NCBI RefSeq assembly: GCF_005876835.1 | Contig: NZ_PPSW01000032.1 | Span: forward strand, 1 to 45,482 | Source: Pseudoalteromonas phenolica | GTDB lineage: Bacteria > Pseudomonadota > Gammaproteobacteria > Enterobacterales > Alteromonadaceae | Reading direction: 5' to 3' | Length of the DNA stretch: 45,482 nucleotides | In this document: piece by piece, positions 9,256 through 17,027 of the stretch | Layout of the letters: each line of letters starts with the position of its first letter | Numbering within the stretch: position 1 is the stretch's first letter | The notes under the pieces: model-generated | What the model saw: the letters and a program-made list of their open reading frames with translations, nothing else | Databases searched by the model: none | Told to the model about the DNA's origin: nothing | Made by a program: the position numbers and the translations under genes

Positions 9256-9633
9256 CTATTTTAACTTACCTTGCTTGATTTCATTTAAGAGTACAAAACT
9301 AAATACCATGATTGGCAAGTTTGTGGTCACTGGATTAAAAGCTTCAATTAACAATTGTGGTTGAAGCATTGCAACCGAGAGTAATAAAAAAGCCAATGCG
9401 AGTATATTTAAGATATTCATAAGCTTAGTTTTATAAAAAACGAAAAATAGCAAACCAAATATCACTTCGCCAATACCCGCCGCCTTGGTAATTAAATAAG
9501 AGATGTCATCTGAAAAACCTATGCTGCCCGTCATGAGCTGTTCGAGTGGCGCAACATGCACAAGCTTTGGAAAAATACCGTGATACAACCACACAAAAGT
9601 AATCATGTAACGGGCTATTTGAACTGTTGTCAT
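9256..9633 (-). CDS. DoxX-like membrane protein
   Basis: With the start at 9633 the protein has 125 residues and four hydrophobic segments. It begins TTVQIARYMITFVWLYHGIFPK, continues with GIGEVIFGLLFFVF, and ends in a short basic tail; this matches the small DoxX-like (DoxX_3) group. The ATG begins one base after the stop of the AraC-type gene upstream, and the AGG that would serve as ribosome site lies inside that gene's last codons, so translation is probably coupled. An in-frame ATG at 9654 would overlap the regulator gene. DoxX relatives are membrane partners in oxidoreductive or stress processes; no specific function can be given. Confidence 0.78.
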   Translation of the reverse strand: MTTVQIARYMITFVWLYHGIFPKLVHVAPLEQLMTGSIGFSDDISYLITKAAGIGEVIFGLLFFVFYKTKLMNILNILALAFLLLSVAMLQPQLLIEAFNPVTTNLPIMVFSFVLLNEIKQGKLK

Positions 9634-9634
9634 G

Positions 9635-10552
9635 CTAAATCCTATTAGACTCACTTCTTACCGCACCCGGTGCTTCACCTTGGTGTTGTTTAAATGCTTT
9701 ACGAAAAGCCGCTTCTGATTCATAGCCACTGAGCTGTGCTATATCGGCAACACTTTTCTCGGTATTCACAAGCAAACGATATGCCTCAACCATTCGCCAT
9801 TTAACTAAATACTTCATCGGACTTAAACCAACCAGACTTGTAAACTTGTCAGAAAAGTTCGAGCGACTCATCAGCGCTTCGTCGGCCAATGCTTGTAACT
9901 GCCAATTGCGTTGTGGGTTTTGGTGAATGGCATTCAATGCCTTGCCTATTCGCATATCAAACATCGCAGCTAATAGCCCTGAATTTAATGCACTTGTTTC
10001 AACTTGTTGTCGTAAAACTTCAATAAAAAGCAAATAAGCCAATTGATCAACCACGGTATAGCATCCTACCCTAGCCTGCTTTAACTCGTTAATCATCATT
10101 TCAATCAACCTGCGGGTTTTAGCATCATCAGTATTTGTTCTTGCTTGAAGATGGATCACCTCAGGCATTGCGTCTAATAGCGGGTTCATCTGAGCATGCT
10201 TAAATTCAAAAAAGCCACAGACCATATTGGTTACTGCGCCATCATTACTCATTGGGGCATTTATTAACTGTTCATCAGGCTTATCTGCAGAGTTGGCAAT
10301 GATATGTTGATGATCGTGCGGAAAAATCACCAAGTCCCATTTCTTTAGTTGCGTAACCTCACCATTAATATGCAACCAGGCCTCACCATCACCAATTAAA
10401 TGAAATGGAATACGACGACTACCTGATGTATCAACGGCCCACGTGCCACAAAAATCGCCGTTCACATACACCTCAGCGTTAAGTGACAAGCGCTTCAACA
10501 GCACACTCAAAGGATCGGGGTCATTTAAGTATATATTTGGACTTTCGGACAT
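9635..10552 (-). CDS. AraC-family regulator with N-terminal cupin domain
   Basis: The 305-residue protein has an N-terminal AraC-binding cupin region (about residues 10-190; GDGEAWLHINGEVTQL, DLVIFPHDHQHII). The C-terminal double helix-turn-helix domain spans roughly 205-300 (NWQLQALADEALMSRSNFSD, then SVADIAQLSGYESEAAFRKA). Cupin-6 AraC proteins usually sense a small molecule and control a neighbouring oxidoreductase or transporter gene. Here the only tightly linked gene is the DoxX-like one, with one base between stop and start, so the two form an operon that the regulator may control. It is divergent from glutaredoxin, which could share the intergenic control region. Confidence 0.9.
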   Translation of the reverse strand: MSESPNIYLNDPDPLSVLLKRLSLNAEVYVNGDFCGTWAVDTSGSRRIPFHLIGDGEAWLHINGEVTQLKKWDLVIFPHDHQHIIANSADKPDEQLINAPMSNDGAVTNMVCGFFEFKHAQMNPLLDAMPEVIHLQARTNTDDAKTRRLIEMMINELKQARVGCYTVVDQLAYLLFIEVLRQQVETSALNSGLLAAMFDMRIGKALNAIHQNPQRNWQLQALADEALMSRSNFSDKFTSLVGLSPMKYLVKWRMVEAYRLLVNTEKSVADIAQLSGYESEAAFRKAFKQHQGEAPGAVRSESNRI

Positions 10553-10634
10553 GATTTTCGAATATTAAGACATAGTGCAATAAATGGGCTCTATTTAAAC
10601 TTGCTTGTACAAATTAAGCAAACCGGATCTGAAT

Positions 10635-10886
10635 ATGGCCAACATCACATTGTTTCATAAAGACTACTGTCCTTATTGCAAGGCAGCCAAAGCGTTACTA
10701 GCCAAATTAGATTGGCAGTACAAAGAAATTGAAGTATCGGATGACCAAGATGCTTTTAACAACATGGTTAAGCTGAGCGGCGGGCGAAGAACTGTGCCGC
10801 AGATATTCATTAATGACCAGCACATAGGTGGATTTGATGACTTTCAAGCTTATGTGAATAAGCTAGGTAAGCTAAAACGCGCTTAA
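10635..10886 (+). CDS. Glutaredoxin, GrxC-type
   Basis: The ATG at 10635 gives 83 residues, the normal size of a monothiol-sized dithiol glutaredoxin. A CPYC active site lies at residues 12-15 (FHKDYCPYCKAAKALL). The cis-Pro block RRTVPQIFIND and the GGFDDF glutathione-binding motif follow. It reduces disulfides and glutathione mixed disulfides in the cytoplasm. A TTG at 10605 would add ten residues without support. A strong terminator closes the gene, so it is monocistronic. Confidence 0.93.
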   Translation: MANITLFHKDYCPYCKAAKALLAKLDWQYKEIEVSDDQDAFNNMVKLSGGRRTVPQIFINDQHIGGFDDFQAYVNKLGKLKRA

Positions 10887-10892
10887 AATCAT

Positions 10893-10919
10893 GGGCGAAG
10901 TCTGACTCGCCCGTTTTTT
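10893..10919 (+). terminator. Rho-independent terminator of glutaredoxin
   Basis: GGGCGA and TCGCCC pair around an 8-base loop and are followed by G and six or more T. Confidence 0.88.
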
Positions 10920-10944
10920 ATTGGTCGCGTTATTTAAGATTTAA

Positions 10945-11283
10945 TTACGCACTTTTCGATGAAGCCAGTGAGTAAACGTATGCTTGAACTTGCTCGCCGC
11001 TCTCAAGGGTTGCATTCACAATAACCCGCTCGTACTGTTCACCCTCAAACTCATCCAGCATGGCCCAGCGTTCTTTTAAGGTATGAGAACAAAATAACAG
11101 ACCTGAGACTTCACCAGCTGCATCATCTAGTTTAATTGCAGGAAAACCGAGTTCAGCTCCCCACCCTGCTTGATGCAGGTCCCCTTTGACAGTCGAAGGC
11201 AACCACTCACCTTCAACTTCCTGCAAAATATGCTCATTTGGCTTGCCCGGCGCGAGCGTCCCATATACAAATAACTTTTCCAC
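10945..11283 (-). CDS. Gamma-glutamylcyclotransferase-like (AIG2/YtfP) protein
   Basis: The 112-residue cytoplasmic protein has the GGCT-fold signature YGTLAPGKPN (residues 7-16) near the N terminus. The LDEFEGEQYERV block contains the expected acidic catalytic residue, Glu80. Family members release 5-oxoproline from gamma-glutamyl compounds or act on related amide bonds. Length and motifs agree with the small bacterial YtfP-type proteins, whose substrates are mostly unknown. It is convergent with glutaredoxin, which also belongs to glutathione metabolism, although the two are not cotranscribed. Confidence 0.85.
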   Translation of the reverse strand: MEKLFVYGTLAPGKPNEHILQEVEGEWLPSTVKGDLHQAGWGAELGFPAIKLDDAAGEVSGLLFCSHTLKERWAMLDEFEGEQYERVIVNATLESGEQVQAYVYSLASSKSA

Positions 11284-11437
11284 TTTATAATCCCGTTTTT
11301 TTAAGAGTTAAAACATAGAAGAAAGGTGATTTACCGAACAGCTTTTGTGCGATTATCACAAAAATTAATACTGCCAAATCGGTACGCTTTTCTGATACAG
11401 TGCTGATAAATAAAAATAATGAACCTAAAGACACGCT

Positions 11438-12094
11438 ATGGAAGCAACCATTTTAATAGGCATTATTACAGTGCTGGTATTGCTATTTACTGCATTCAAA
11501 TTTAAATCAAAACGATTAGCTAAAAGAAAAGCCCACATAATAAATTTTAAAGTACCTGCAAAGGTTTTGCAGACGGTTAAAAGCCGCTATCCGCATCTGT
11601 CCGACGAACAGTTAAAAACAGTAGAAAGCGGCTTGAGAGAATGGTTCCATGTAAATTTATTAGCCAAAGGTAAGCCCGTTTCAATGCCTTCGCAGGTTGT
11701 TGATGTGGCATGGCATGAACTCATTTTGTTTACTAAGTTCTATCAGGACTTTTGCCAAAAAGCGTTTGGTCGTTTTTTACACCACCATCCAGCCGAAGCC
11801 ATGTCTTCTCCCAAATCAGCTCAACAAGGCATAAAGACCGCTTGGAAACTAGCATGTGCGAAAGAAAGAATTTCTCCTCTAAAACCGACCCGATTACCAC
11901 TTTTATTCGCAATAGATGCCTTACTTGATATCGAAGATGGTTTTAAGTATCAACTTAATTGCCAAGGGGTCGGTAAAGAGGGTTATTGTGCGACACATAT
12001 AGGTTGCTCTGCTTCATGTGGCTCAAGCGGTACTGCCAACGGGGGTGGTGATTCTGGGGGCTGTTCTGGGGGTGGCTGCGGAGGGGGTAGTTAA
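11438..12094 (+). CDS. Membrane-anchored glycine-rich-domain (GRDP-like) protein
   Basis: The 218-residue protein starts with one membrane helix (about residues 3-20), followed by a basic stretch. The middle contains VVDVAWHELILFTKFYQDFC with Trp92-His93 and then FLHHHP (113-118). This resembles the D-x-x-W-H block of the glycine-rich-domain protein family known mostly from plants. The last 35 residues are almost only Gly, Cys and Ser, ending in repeated GGC units, preceded by Cys-rich EGYCATHIGCSASCG. Clustered His and Cys suggest metal binding, which is inference. It is not cotranscribed with the following catalase, which has its own structured leader. No experimentally defined role is known to me. 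Confidence 0.6.
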   Translation: MEATILIGIITVLVLLFTAFKFKSKRLAKRKAHIINFKVPAKVLQTVKSRYPHLSDEQLKTVESGLREWFHVNLLAKGKPVSMPSQVVDVAWHELILFTKFYQDFCQKAFGRFLHHHPAEAMSSPKSAQQGIKTAWKLACAKERISPLKPTRLPLLFAIDALLDIEDGFKYQLNCQGVGKEGYCATHIGCSASCGSSGTANGGGDSGGCSGGGCGGGS

Positions 12095-12152
12095 TAAAAC
12101 TGCTAAAAATCGCTCAAAATGCGCTAAATAACGCAAATTTGAAATTAATTAA

Positions 12153-12221
12153 ATCGATTACCTGTCTAGCAAAGTACTAGCTTATTCAAATAAATAATTA
12201 AGTCACCGTCAGGTAATCGAT
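12153..12221. promoter_or_regulatory. 12-bp inverted repeat framing the catalase leader and ribosome site
   Basis: ATCGATTACCTG (12153-12164) and CAGGTAATCGAT (12210-12221) are perfect inverted copies 45 bases apart. The right arm touches the ATG at 12222 and contains the only plausible Shine-Dalgarno triplet (AGG). In RNA the arms could pair and hide the ribosome site; in DNA they could be paired operator half-sites. Confidence 0.6.
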
Positions 12222-13205
12222 ATGACAACACATACTTACGTTTATAGCGCTGCAGTCGCGCTTATTTTTTCAGGCCAAATCATTGCTGCTCCAGAAAAAC
12301 CTGTATCCGCAAATGAATTTATTCAATTATTCGAAAAGTTAAACGGTAAACACCCAGGCGTTCGTAAAGCCCATGCCTCTGGTGTATGTGCTACCGGAGA
12401 ATTTCAACCCAATACGCAATCTAACTTATTCAAAAGTGCGCCTCTTTTAAGTAGCGGCGCGCTCCCCGTCACACTAAGGTTTTCAATGGGTGGTGGTAAC
12501 CCAATCGCAGACGAACGCACAACGGGTACGCGTGGTATGGGCATGCAAATTAACTTACCGGGTGGCGCTCGACACATCTTTACCGGTAATAACTTCCCGG
12601 TTTTTGCAGGCAAAGATCCCGAGACCTTCTTTGGCTTTTTATCAACCTTATTGCCCGATGAAAATGGTAAGCGCGATCCAAAGAAAACCCAAGAATACAT
12701 TAAGAATAACCCGAGCGTGCAAGGCAATGTGGCATGGAATGCACAAGCTAAAACACCGGCCTCATATGCCAACACTGAGTTTTTTGGTTTACATACTTTC
12801 TTTTATGGTAATGGCGCTGACCAAGTAAAATTCCGTTGGCAACTTACACCAGACCTAGGTGTAAAAACACTATCAAAAGAGCAAGCCCAGCAGCTTAAGC
12901 CCGCTTTCTTAGCTGATAAGCTCGCCAATCAACTTACTCAAGGTACTGTATCTTTTACGCTTAATGCAGTGATTGGTGAAAAGCAAGATGCAGTAATTGA
13001 CCCTTCTGTTCAATGGCCAGCAGACAGAGCACAAGTCGCTCTGGGTAAAGTAGTTCTTAAACAATCTGGCGGAGATGCTTGTACGCCAATCAACTTTGAC
13101 CCCAATGTGATTTCTCAAGGCTTTACGGCCAGTGACGATCCAGTATTAAAAATGCGTTCAATGGCTTACGCCATTTCATTTGGTAAACGCTTAAGCGGCC
13201 AGTAA
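12222..13205 (+). CDS. Exported catalase-related peroxidase (SrpA-like)
   Basis: The 327 residues form a short catalase-fold haem protein with a signal peptide (cleavage near IIAAPEK), so it works in the periplasm. The distal His is His51 in HPGVRKAHASGVC, the Asn-containing haem-pocket stretch is FTGNNFPVFAGKDPETFFGF, and the proximal haem ligand pattern is RSMAY (Arg312, Tyr316). Small catalases of this group act mostly as organic-peroxide-using peroxidases with low catalase turnover. The gene lies upstream of an iron-uptake module in the same direction, which fits protection during iron handling, though a hairpin separates them. Confidence 0.9.
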   Translation: MTTHTYVYSAAVALIFSGQIIAAPEKPVSANEFIQLFEKLNGKHPGVRKAHASGVCATGEFQPNTQSNLFKSAPLLSSGALPVTLRFSMGGGNPIADERTTGTRGMGMQINLPGGARHIFTGNNFPVFAGKDPETFFGFLSTLLPDENGKRDPKKTQEYIKNNPSVQGNVAWNAQAKTPASYANTEFFGLHTFFYGNGADQVKFRWQLTPDLGVKTLSKEQAQQLKPAFLADKLANQLTQGTVSFTLNAVIGEKQDAVIDPSVQWPADRAQVALGKVVLKQSGGDACTPINFDPNVISQGFTASDDPVLKMRSMAYAISFGKRLSGQ

Positions 13206-13217
13206 CCCCTTTTGCTT

Positions 13218-13252
13218 GAGCCTGAAAAGCAGTGGGATGCTTTTCTAGGCTC
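13218..13252 (+). terminator. Hairpin after the catalase-like gene
   Basis: GAGCCT-G-AAAAGCA pairs with TGCTTTT-CT-AGGCTC around a 6-base loop, with a small internal mismatch. No clear T run follows, so it may be a terminator or a 3'-end stabiliser. Confidence 0.55.
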
Positions 13253-13377
13253 ATCAGCCAACACTCTGAAAATGATACCAATCGGTAACAACACTTAATC
13301 ATTTTTAGATATTCATCTTTCGCCTTAATTACTCTAGAAAACAACTTCGAACCCACAATAAACACAAATAAAAACCC

Positions 13378-13405
13378 TTCTCATTTAGAATTTCATATGT
13401 ATAAT
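13378..13405 (+). promoter_or_regulatory. Putative sigma-70 promoter with Fur-like half-site for the iron module
   Basis: A TATAAT hexamer at 13400-13405 is preceded, with a 16-base spacer, by TTCTCA at 13378-13383. TTCTCATTT is also a common Fur half-site, and GAATTTCAT follows as a weak second half, so iron control is plausible. It lies 41 bases upstream of the first gene of the module. Confidence 0.45.
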
Positions 13406-13445
13406 TGCGCGAGATAAAATAGTCGTCAGCTCGTTGTATTTAATA

Positions 13446-14042
13446 ATGAAACTTTCAAATTTACTTGGCACTGTCAGACAATGGCACTGGATCACATCCG
13501 CATTATGCTTGGTCGGTATGCTGTTATTTGCAGTAACGGGGATCACTCTCAACCATGCCGCAGATATAAAAGCCACGCCAGTGATAACTACGTTAGAAGT
13601 CGAGCTTAGTGAAGGCATTAAACAAACACTTAACAATCGTGATAGCGGCCCACTTCCTCAAGCCGTTAGACAATTTTTGATAAACGAGCACAACATTACA
13701 ACCCCAAAAACAGATGCCGAGTGGGATGACTACGAGGTGTATTTAGGTATGCCCAAACCTGGTGGAGATGCTTGGTTGAGTATCGAGCTTGATAGTGGGT
13801 TACTAGTGTATGAAAACACCGACCGCGGTGTGATCTCATATCTTAACGATTTGCACAAAGGCCGTAATACCAGCACAGCATGGCGCTGGTTTATCGACTT
13901 TTTTTCTGTGCTTTGCATTGTGTTTTCAATCAGTGGTTTTTGGTTACTTATTCGCTATGCAAATCAACGCCCTAGCACTTGGCCTTTGGTCGTTGCAGGT
14001 GCGGTTTTCCCTGTCATTATTTTAATTCTCAGTGCGCATTAA
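13446..14042 (+). CDS. PepSY-associated membrane-helix protein of the iron module
   Basis: From the ATG at 13446 the protein has 198 residues. A first membrane helix (about residues 14-36, WHWITSALCLVGMLLFAVTG) is followed by TLNHAADI, and a periplasmic part of about 100 residues comes next. Two further helices lie near the C terminus (WFIDFFSVLCIVFSISGFWLL and PLVVAGAVFPVIILILS). This is the shortened PepSY_TM form often found with flavoreductases. The next gene begins 10 bases after its stop behind AAGGAG. It is the first gene of an apparent operon reaching 16784. A role in electron transfer or assembly at the inner membrane during iron release is inferred from context. Confidence 0.8.
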   Translation: MKLSNLLGTVRQWHWITSALCLVGMLLFAVTGITLNHAADIKATPVITTLEVELSEGIKQTLNNRDSGPLPQAVRQFLINEHNITTPKTDAEWDDYEVYLGMPKPGGDAWLSIELDSGLLVYENTDRGVISYLNDLHKGRNTSTAWRWFIDFFSVLCIVFSISGFWLLIRYANQRPSTWPLVVAGAVFPVIILILSAH

Positions 14043-14052
14043 GGAGCGTTTG

Positions 14053-14565
14053 ATGAAACATTATATTGCCCCACTTTTACTTGTTGCGGCCGCGGCTCCG
14101 AGCTTCGCCTCAGATCTCAGCGTCTCTGTTGAGCTGCCAAGATTACAAGTTGCCGAATATCACAAGCCTTATGTCGCTGTTTGGATTGAAAATGACAGCA
14201 ACAAAGTTGTCAGTAATTTAGCTGTGTGGTACGACGTTGATATGCGTAATAACGAAGGCGAAAAATGGCTTAAAGATATGCGTCAGTGGTGGCGTAGAAC
14301 GGGCCGTAACCTTGACTTACCTGTTGATGGCATGAGCGGTGCGACCCGCGGGCCAGGCACACACCAAATGCGTTTTTCTTTAGAGCAAGCTCAACTTCAA
14401 AACCTCCCAGCAGGTAATTATCGCCTGCGTGTTGAAGCCGCTCGCGAAGTGGGTGGTCGCGAACTCATTAATCTGCCTTTTACTTGGCCGCAAACTAAAA
14501 CAACCACATTTAAACAAGCCGGTAACTCTGAGCTCGGCGCTATTTCATTCACGATTAACCCATAG
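14053..14565 (+). CDS. Exported DUF2271 protein
   Basis: With the start at 14053, behind a strong AAGGAG site, the product is 170 residues with a signal peptide ending near APSFAS. The mature part is a beta-rich domain with the DUF2271 pattern: YVAVWIENDSNKVVSNLAVW, then KWLKDMRQWWRRTG, then DGMSGATRGPG. The family occurs beside PepSY proteins, DUF4198 proteins and TonB receptors in many Gram-negative bacteria and has no proven biochemical function. It resembles a periplasmic binding or scaffold domain. A start at 14032 would overlap the previous gene. Confidence 0.85.
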   Translation: MKHYIAPLLLVAAAAPSFASDLSVSVELPRLQVAEYHKPYVAVWIENDSNKVVSNLAVWYDVDMRNNEGEKWLKDMRQWWRRTGRNLDLPVDGMSGATRGPGTHQMRFSLEQAQLQNLPAGNYRLRVEAAREVGGRELINLPFTWPQTKTTTFKQAGNSELGAISFTINP

Positions 14566-14573
14566 GAAACACC

Positions 14574-15398
14574 ATGAAAGTAACCCTTCTTAAATCGCTA
14601 TTATTGGCGGGCCTAGCTGCAAGCTGTTTTAACGTAAACGCCCACCGAGCTTGGATCGTACCGCAAGAAACACAGCTTTCGGGTGAAAACCGCTGGGTCA
14701 GTTTTGATGCAGCAGTATCGAATGACATCTTTTTATCTAACTACAATCCGGGTCGTTTCTCGGGCGTTAAAGTGCATGCACCTGATGGCACACCGACTGA
14801 GGTCGAGAATATGCACAAAGGCAAATATCGTCATGTGTTCGATTTAGCCTTAACCCAAGAAGGCACTTATAAAGTATTTACTGCAAGCAATGGCCTATTT
14901 GCCAGATGGTATGAAGACGGTAAACGTAAATGGTACCCAGGCCGTGGCGAAGCCTTCTCTATGGAAGAGTTTAAAAAACGCGTACCAAAAGATGCTGACA
15001 AGCTAACCGTTACCCAGTTTTCTCGTCGTATGGAAACCTTTGTAACTTTGGGTGCACCGACCGAAAAAACATTACAAGCAACAAACAAAGGCCTAGAACT
15101 GATTGCCATTACCCACCCGAATGAGCTTTATGCGGGTGAAGCAGCTAAGTTTAAGTTTTTAATTGACGGCAAGCCTGCTGTTGGTGCTGAAGTCGTTGCT
15201 ATTCGTGAAGGCACTCGCTATCGCAATGCGCAACAAGAGATCAGCGTAAAAGCAGATGAAAATGGGGTTGTAACGCTTAATTGGAATGGCGCAGGCCGCT
15301 ACTTCTTCGAAGCAGAGTACCAAGATAATAAAGCCTCGGCACCTGCGACTGTGCGCCGCGGTACTTATGTTGCTGTGTTAGAAGTTTTACCTGATTAA
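14574..15398 (+). CDS. Exported DUF4198 protein
   Basis: The 274-residue protein has a signal peptide ending near FNVNAHRAW, so the mature protein begins with a His, a feature shared by many DUF4198 proteins and consistent with metal binding at the N terminus. The first half (VSFDAAVSNDIFLSNYNPG) and a C-terminal Ig-like domain (about residues 185-270; GKPAVGAEVVAIREG, VTLNWNGAGRYFFEAEY) are typical. The family is described in nickel, cobalt and iron uptake settings. It follows DUF2271 after 8 bases with AGGAAA as ribosome site, so the two are cotranscribed. Confidence 0.87.
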   Translation: MKVTLLKSLLLAGLAASCFNVNAHRAWIVPQETQLSGENRWVSFDAAVSNDIFLSNYNPGRFSGVKVHAPDGTPTEVENMHKGKYRHVFDLALTQEGTYKVFTASNGLFARWYEDGKRKWYPGRGEAFSMEEFKKRVPKDADKLTVTQFSRRMETFVTLGAPTEKTLQATNKGLELIAITHPNELYAGEAAKFKFLIDGKPAVGAEVVAIREGTRYRNAQQEISVKADENGVVTLNWNGAGRYFFEAEYQDNKASAPATVRRGTYVAVLEVLPD

Positions 15399-15419
15399 CT
15401 TGAGCTTTAATTACCCAAT

Positions 15420-16784
15420 ATGCTAAACGCATCTCCCTTTGTACAAGCCGGCCTACTTTTGGTCGGCTATTTTGCCTTTACGCTGCTTTGCTATCGCAAA
15501 GTCATTATTGCTAAATGGCAAAATCATAAAGAGCGCCGCGCAAAAACGCTCATTGCCTATGCAAGTGAAAGCGGCTCTGGTGAGCAACTCGCCCGTGAAT
15601 TACATGTAAAACTAGAAGGTCAGGGCGACCCTGCAATTTGTATTTCACTTAACCAAGTGACCGAGCACCAATTAAAACAAGCCGACACCCTATTAATTAT
15701 CGCCAGCACTTATGGTGAAGGCGAAGCCCCTGATAATGGTAGGCATTTTCTGGGTAAATTAGACACATTTAAAAGCACACTTGCTCATCTAAATTACGCA
15801 GTTCTTGCGCTTGGAGACAAAGCATATTACCAATATTGTCAATTTGGCCTAGCGCTCAATCAAGCACTACAAAGCAAACACTGTAAACCCTTGTTTAAAC
15901 CAATTTTAGTCGACAAGCTTGATGAAAACAGTATTAATGAATGGTACTCACACTTATTAAACAAAGGTTTGCTAGCAGAAGCTGTGCCTCGTTCAACGCT
16001 GTCGTCTACTAAGCTACCTATTCAGCAGCTCAAACTTACTGGCCGTCAGCAAGTAAATATCAATAGCCCAGGCGCCCCTTTATTTGAAATAAATCTCGCT
16101 GTGCCCAGTGATTTAACATGGCAAGCCGGTGACATTGCTCGCTTACACATTAAAGATACCGTTCGCGAGTACAGTATTGCCAGTGTGCCACAAGAGCAAA
16201 GTTTAAAGCTGCTGGTGCGAGAACAAAAACATCCAACAGGTGAGCTTGGCATCGGCTCTGGCTGGCTTTGCCACCAAGCTAATTTAAACAGTGCGCAAGC
16301 ATTCTCAATAAGAGCAAACCCTAAATTTAATCCATTAGACGAGCAAACAAAGCTCATCTTGATCGGAAATGGCAGCGGCTTAGCAGGGCTTAGAGGCCAT
16401 TTAAAACATCGAGAGCTTAAGCAACATCACGAAAACTGGCTACTTTACGGTGAGCGTTGCGCAGAACATGATTTACCTTGGCACCAGGAGCTCGCCGAAT
16501 GGTTTAATGCCAAGCATTTAACTGAAATCGACCTCGCTTTTTCTAGGCAGACCGCTGATAACAAAATAAAAGTAGGTCGATGTCATTCTGGATATGTACA
16601 AGATGCCATATTAGCGCAACAGGCAAAGTTAAAAGACTGGGTCAATAACGGGGCGGCGGTTTTTATCTGTGGCAGCTTACAAGGTATGGCAAAAGACGTT
16701 GAAAGCATGTTAATTGATATATTGGGTCAACCCGTATTATCGAGATTAGAAAGACAAGGACTTTACCGCAAAGATGTGTATTAA
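15420..16784 (+). CDS. Membrane-anchored flavodoxin/ferredoxin-NADP-reductase-type flavoreductase
   Basis: The 454-residue protein has an N-terminal membrane helix (about residues 8-26). A flavodoxin domain follows (IAYASESGSGEQLA, STYGEGEAPDN, ALGDKAYYQYC), then an FAD-binding domain with REYSIAS. The NADP-binding half has LIGNGSGLAGLRGHL, AAVFICGSLQGMA and a terminal GLYRKDVY, like sulfite-reductase flavoprotein CysJ. It should pass electrons from NADPH through FAD and FMN to a membrane or periplasmic acceptor. Together with the PepSY protein this suggests a ferric-siderophore reductase chain, an inference from gene order. A hairpin (16821-16848) follows. Confidence 0.9.
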   Translation: MLNASPFVQAGLLLVGYFAFTLLCYRKVIIAKWQNHKERRAKTLIAYASESGSGEQLARELHVKLEGQGDPAICISLNQVTEHQLKQADTLLIIASTYGEGEAPDNGRHFLGKLDTFKSTLAHLNYAVLALGDKAYYQYCQFGLALNQALQSKHCKPLFKPILVDKLDENSINEWYSHLLNKGLLAEAVPRSTLSSTKLPIQQLKLTGRQQVNINSPGAPLFEINLAVPSDLTWQAGDIARLHIKDTVREYSIASVPQEQSLKLLVREQKHPTGELGIGSGWLCHQANLNSAQAFSIRANPKFNPLDEQTKLILIGNGSGLAGLRGHLKHRELKQHHENWLLYGERCAEHDLPWHQELAEWFNAKHLTEIDLAFSRQTADNKIKVGRCHSGYVQDAILAQQAKLKDWVNNGAAVFICGSLQGMAKDVESMLIDILGQPVLSRLERQGLYRKDVY

Positions 16785-16820
16785 GTAATTACCTTCTCCA
16801 TTACATACTATCACTACAAA

Positions 16821-16848
16821 GAAAGCTTAGTATCTTACCTAAGCTTTC
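16821..16848. terminator. Inverted repeat after the flavoreductase gene
   Basis: GAAAGCTTAG and CTAAGCTTTC form a 10-bp perfect stem with an 8-base loop. There is no T run directly after it, so a partial terminator or RNA stabiliser is possible. Confidence 0.5.
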
Positions 16849-16928
16849 ATAACACTAAGCCCCCTTTTATTCACTTTAAATCATAAAGTTAAATAACATC
16901 GCAACCATTTGATAACAACCCCGCCCAT

Positions 16929-16947
16929 GATAATGAAAACAATTATC
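16929..16947 (+). promoter_or_regulatory. Fur box upstream of the second TonB receptor
   Basis: GATAATGAAAACAATTATC matches the 19-bp Fur consensus GATAATGATAATCATTATC at 16 of 19 positions by direct comparison. It lies about 80 bases before the receptor ATG, so the receptor can be iron-regulated independently of the upstream operon. Confidence 0.82.
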
Positions 16948-17027
16948 AATTAGCTTTACTTTTCAGATTTAAGCCTTTACAGTACGCAAAAAATTTCATT
17001 AATAGCAATAAACTAGGCTCTCTCAAG

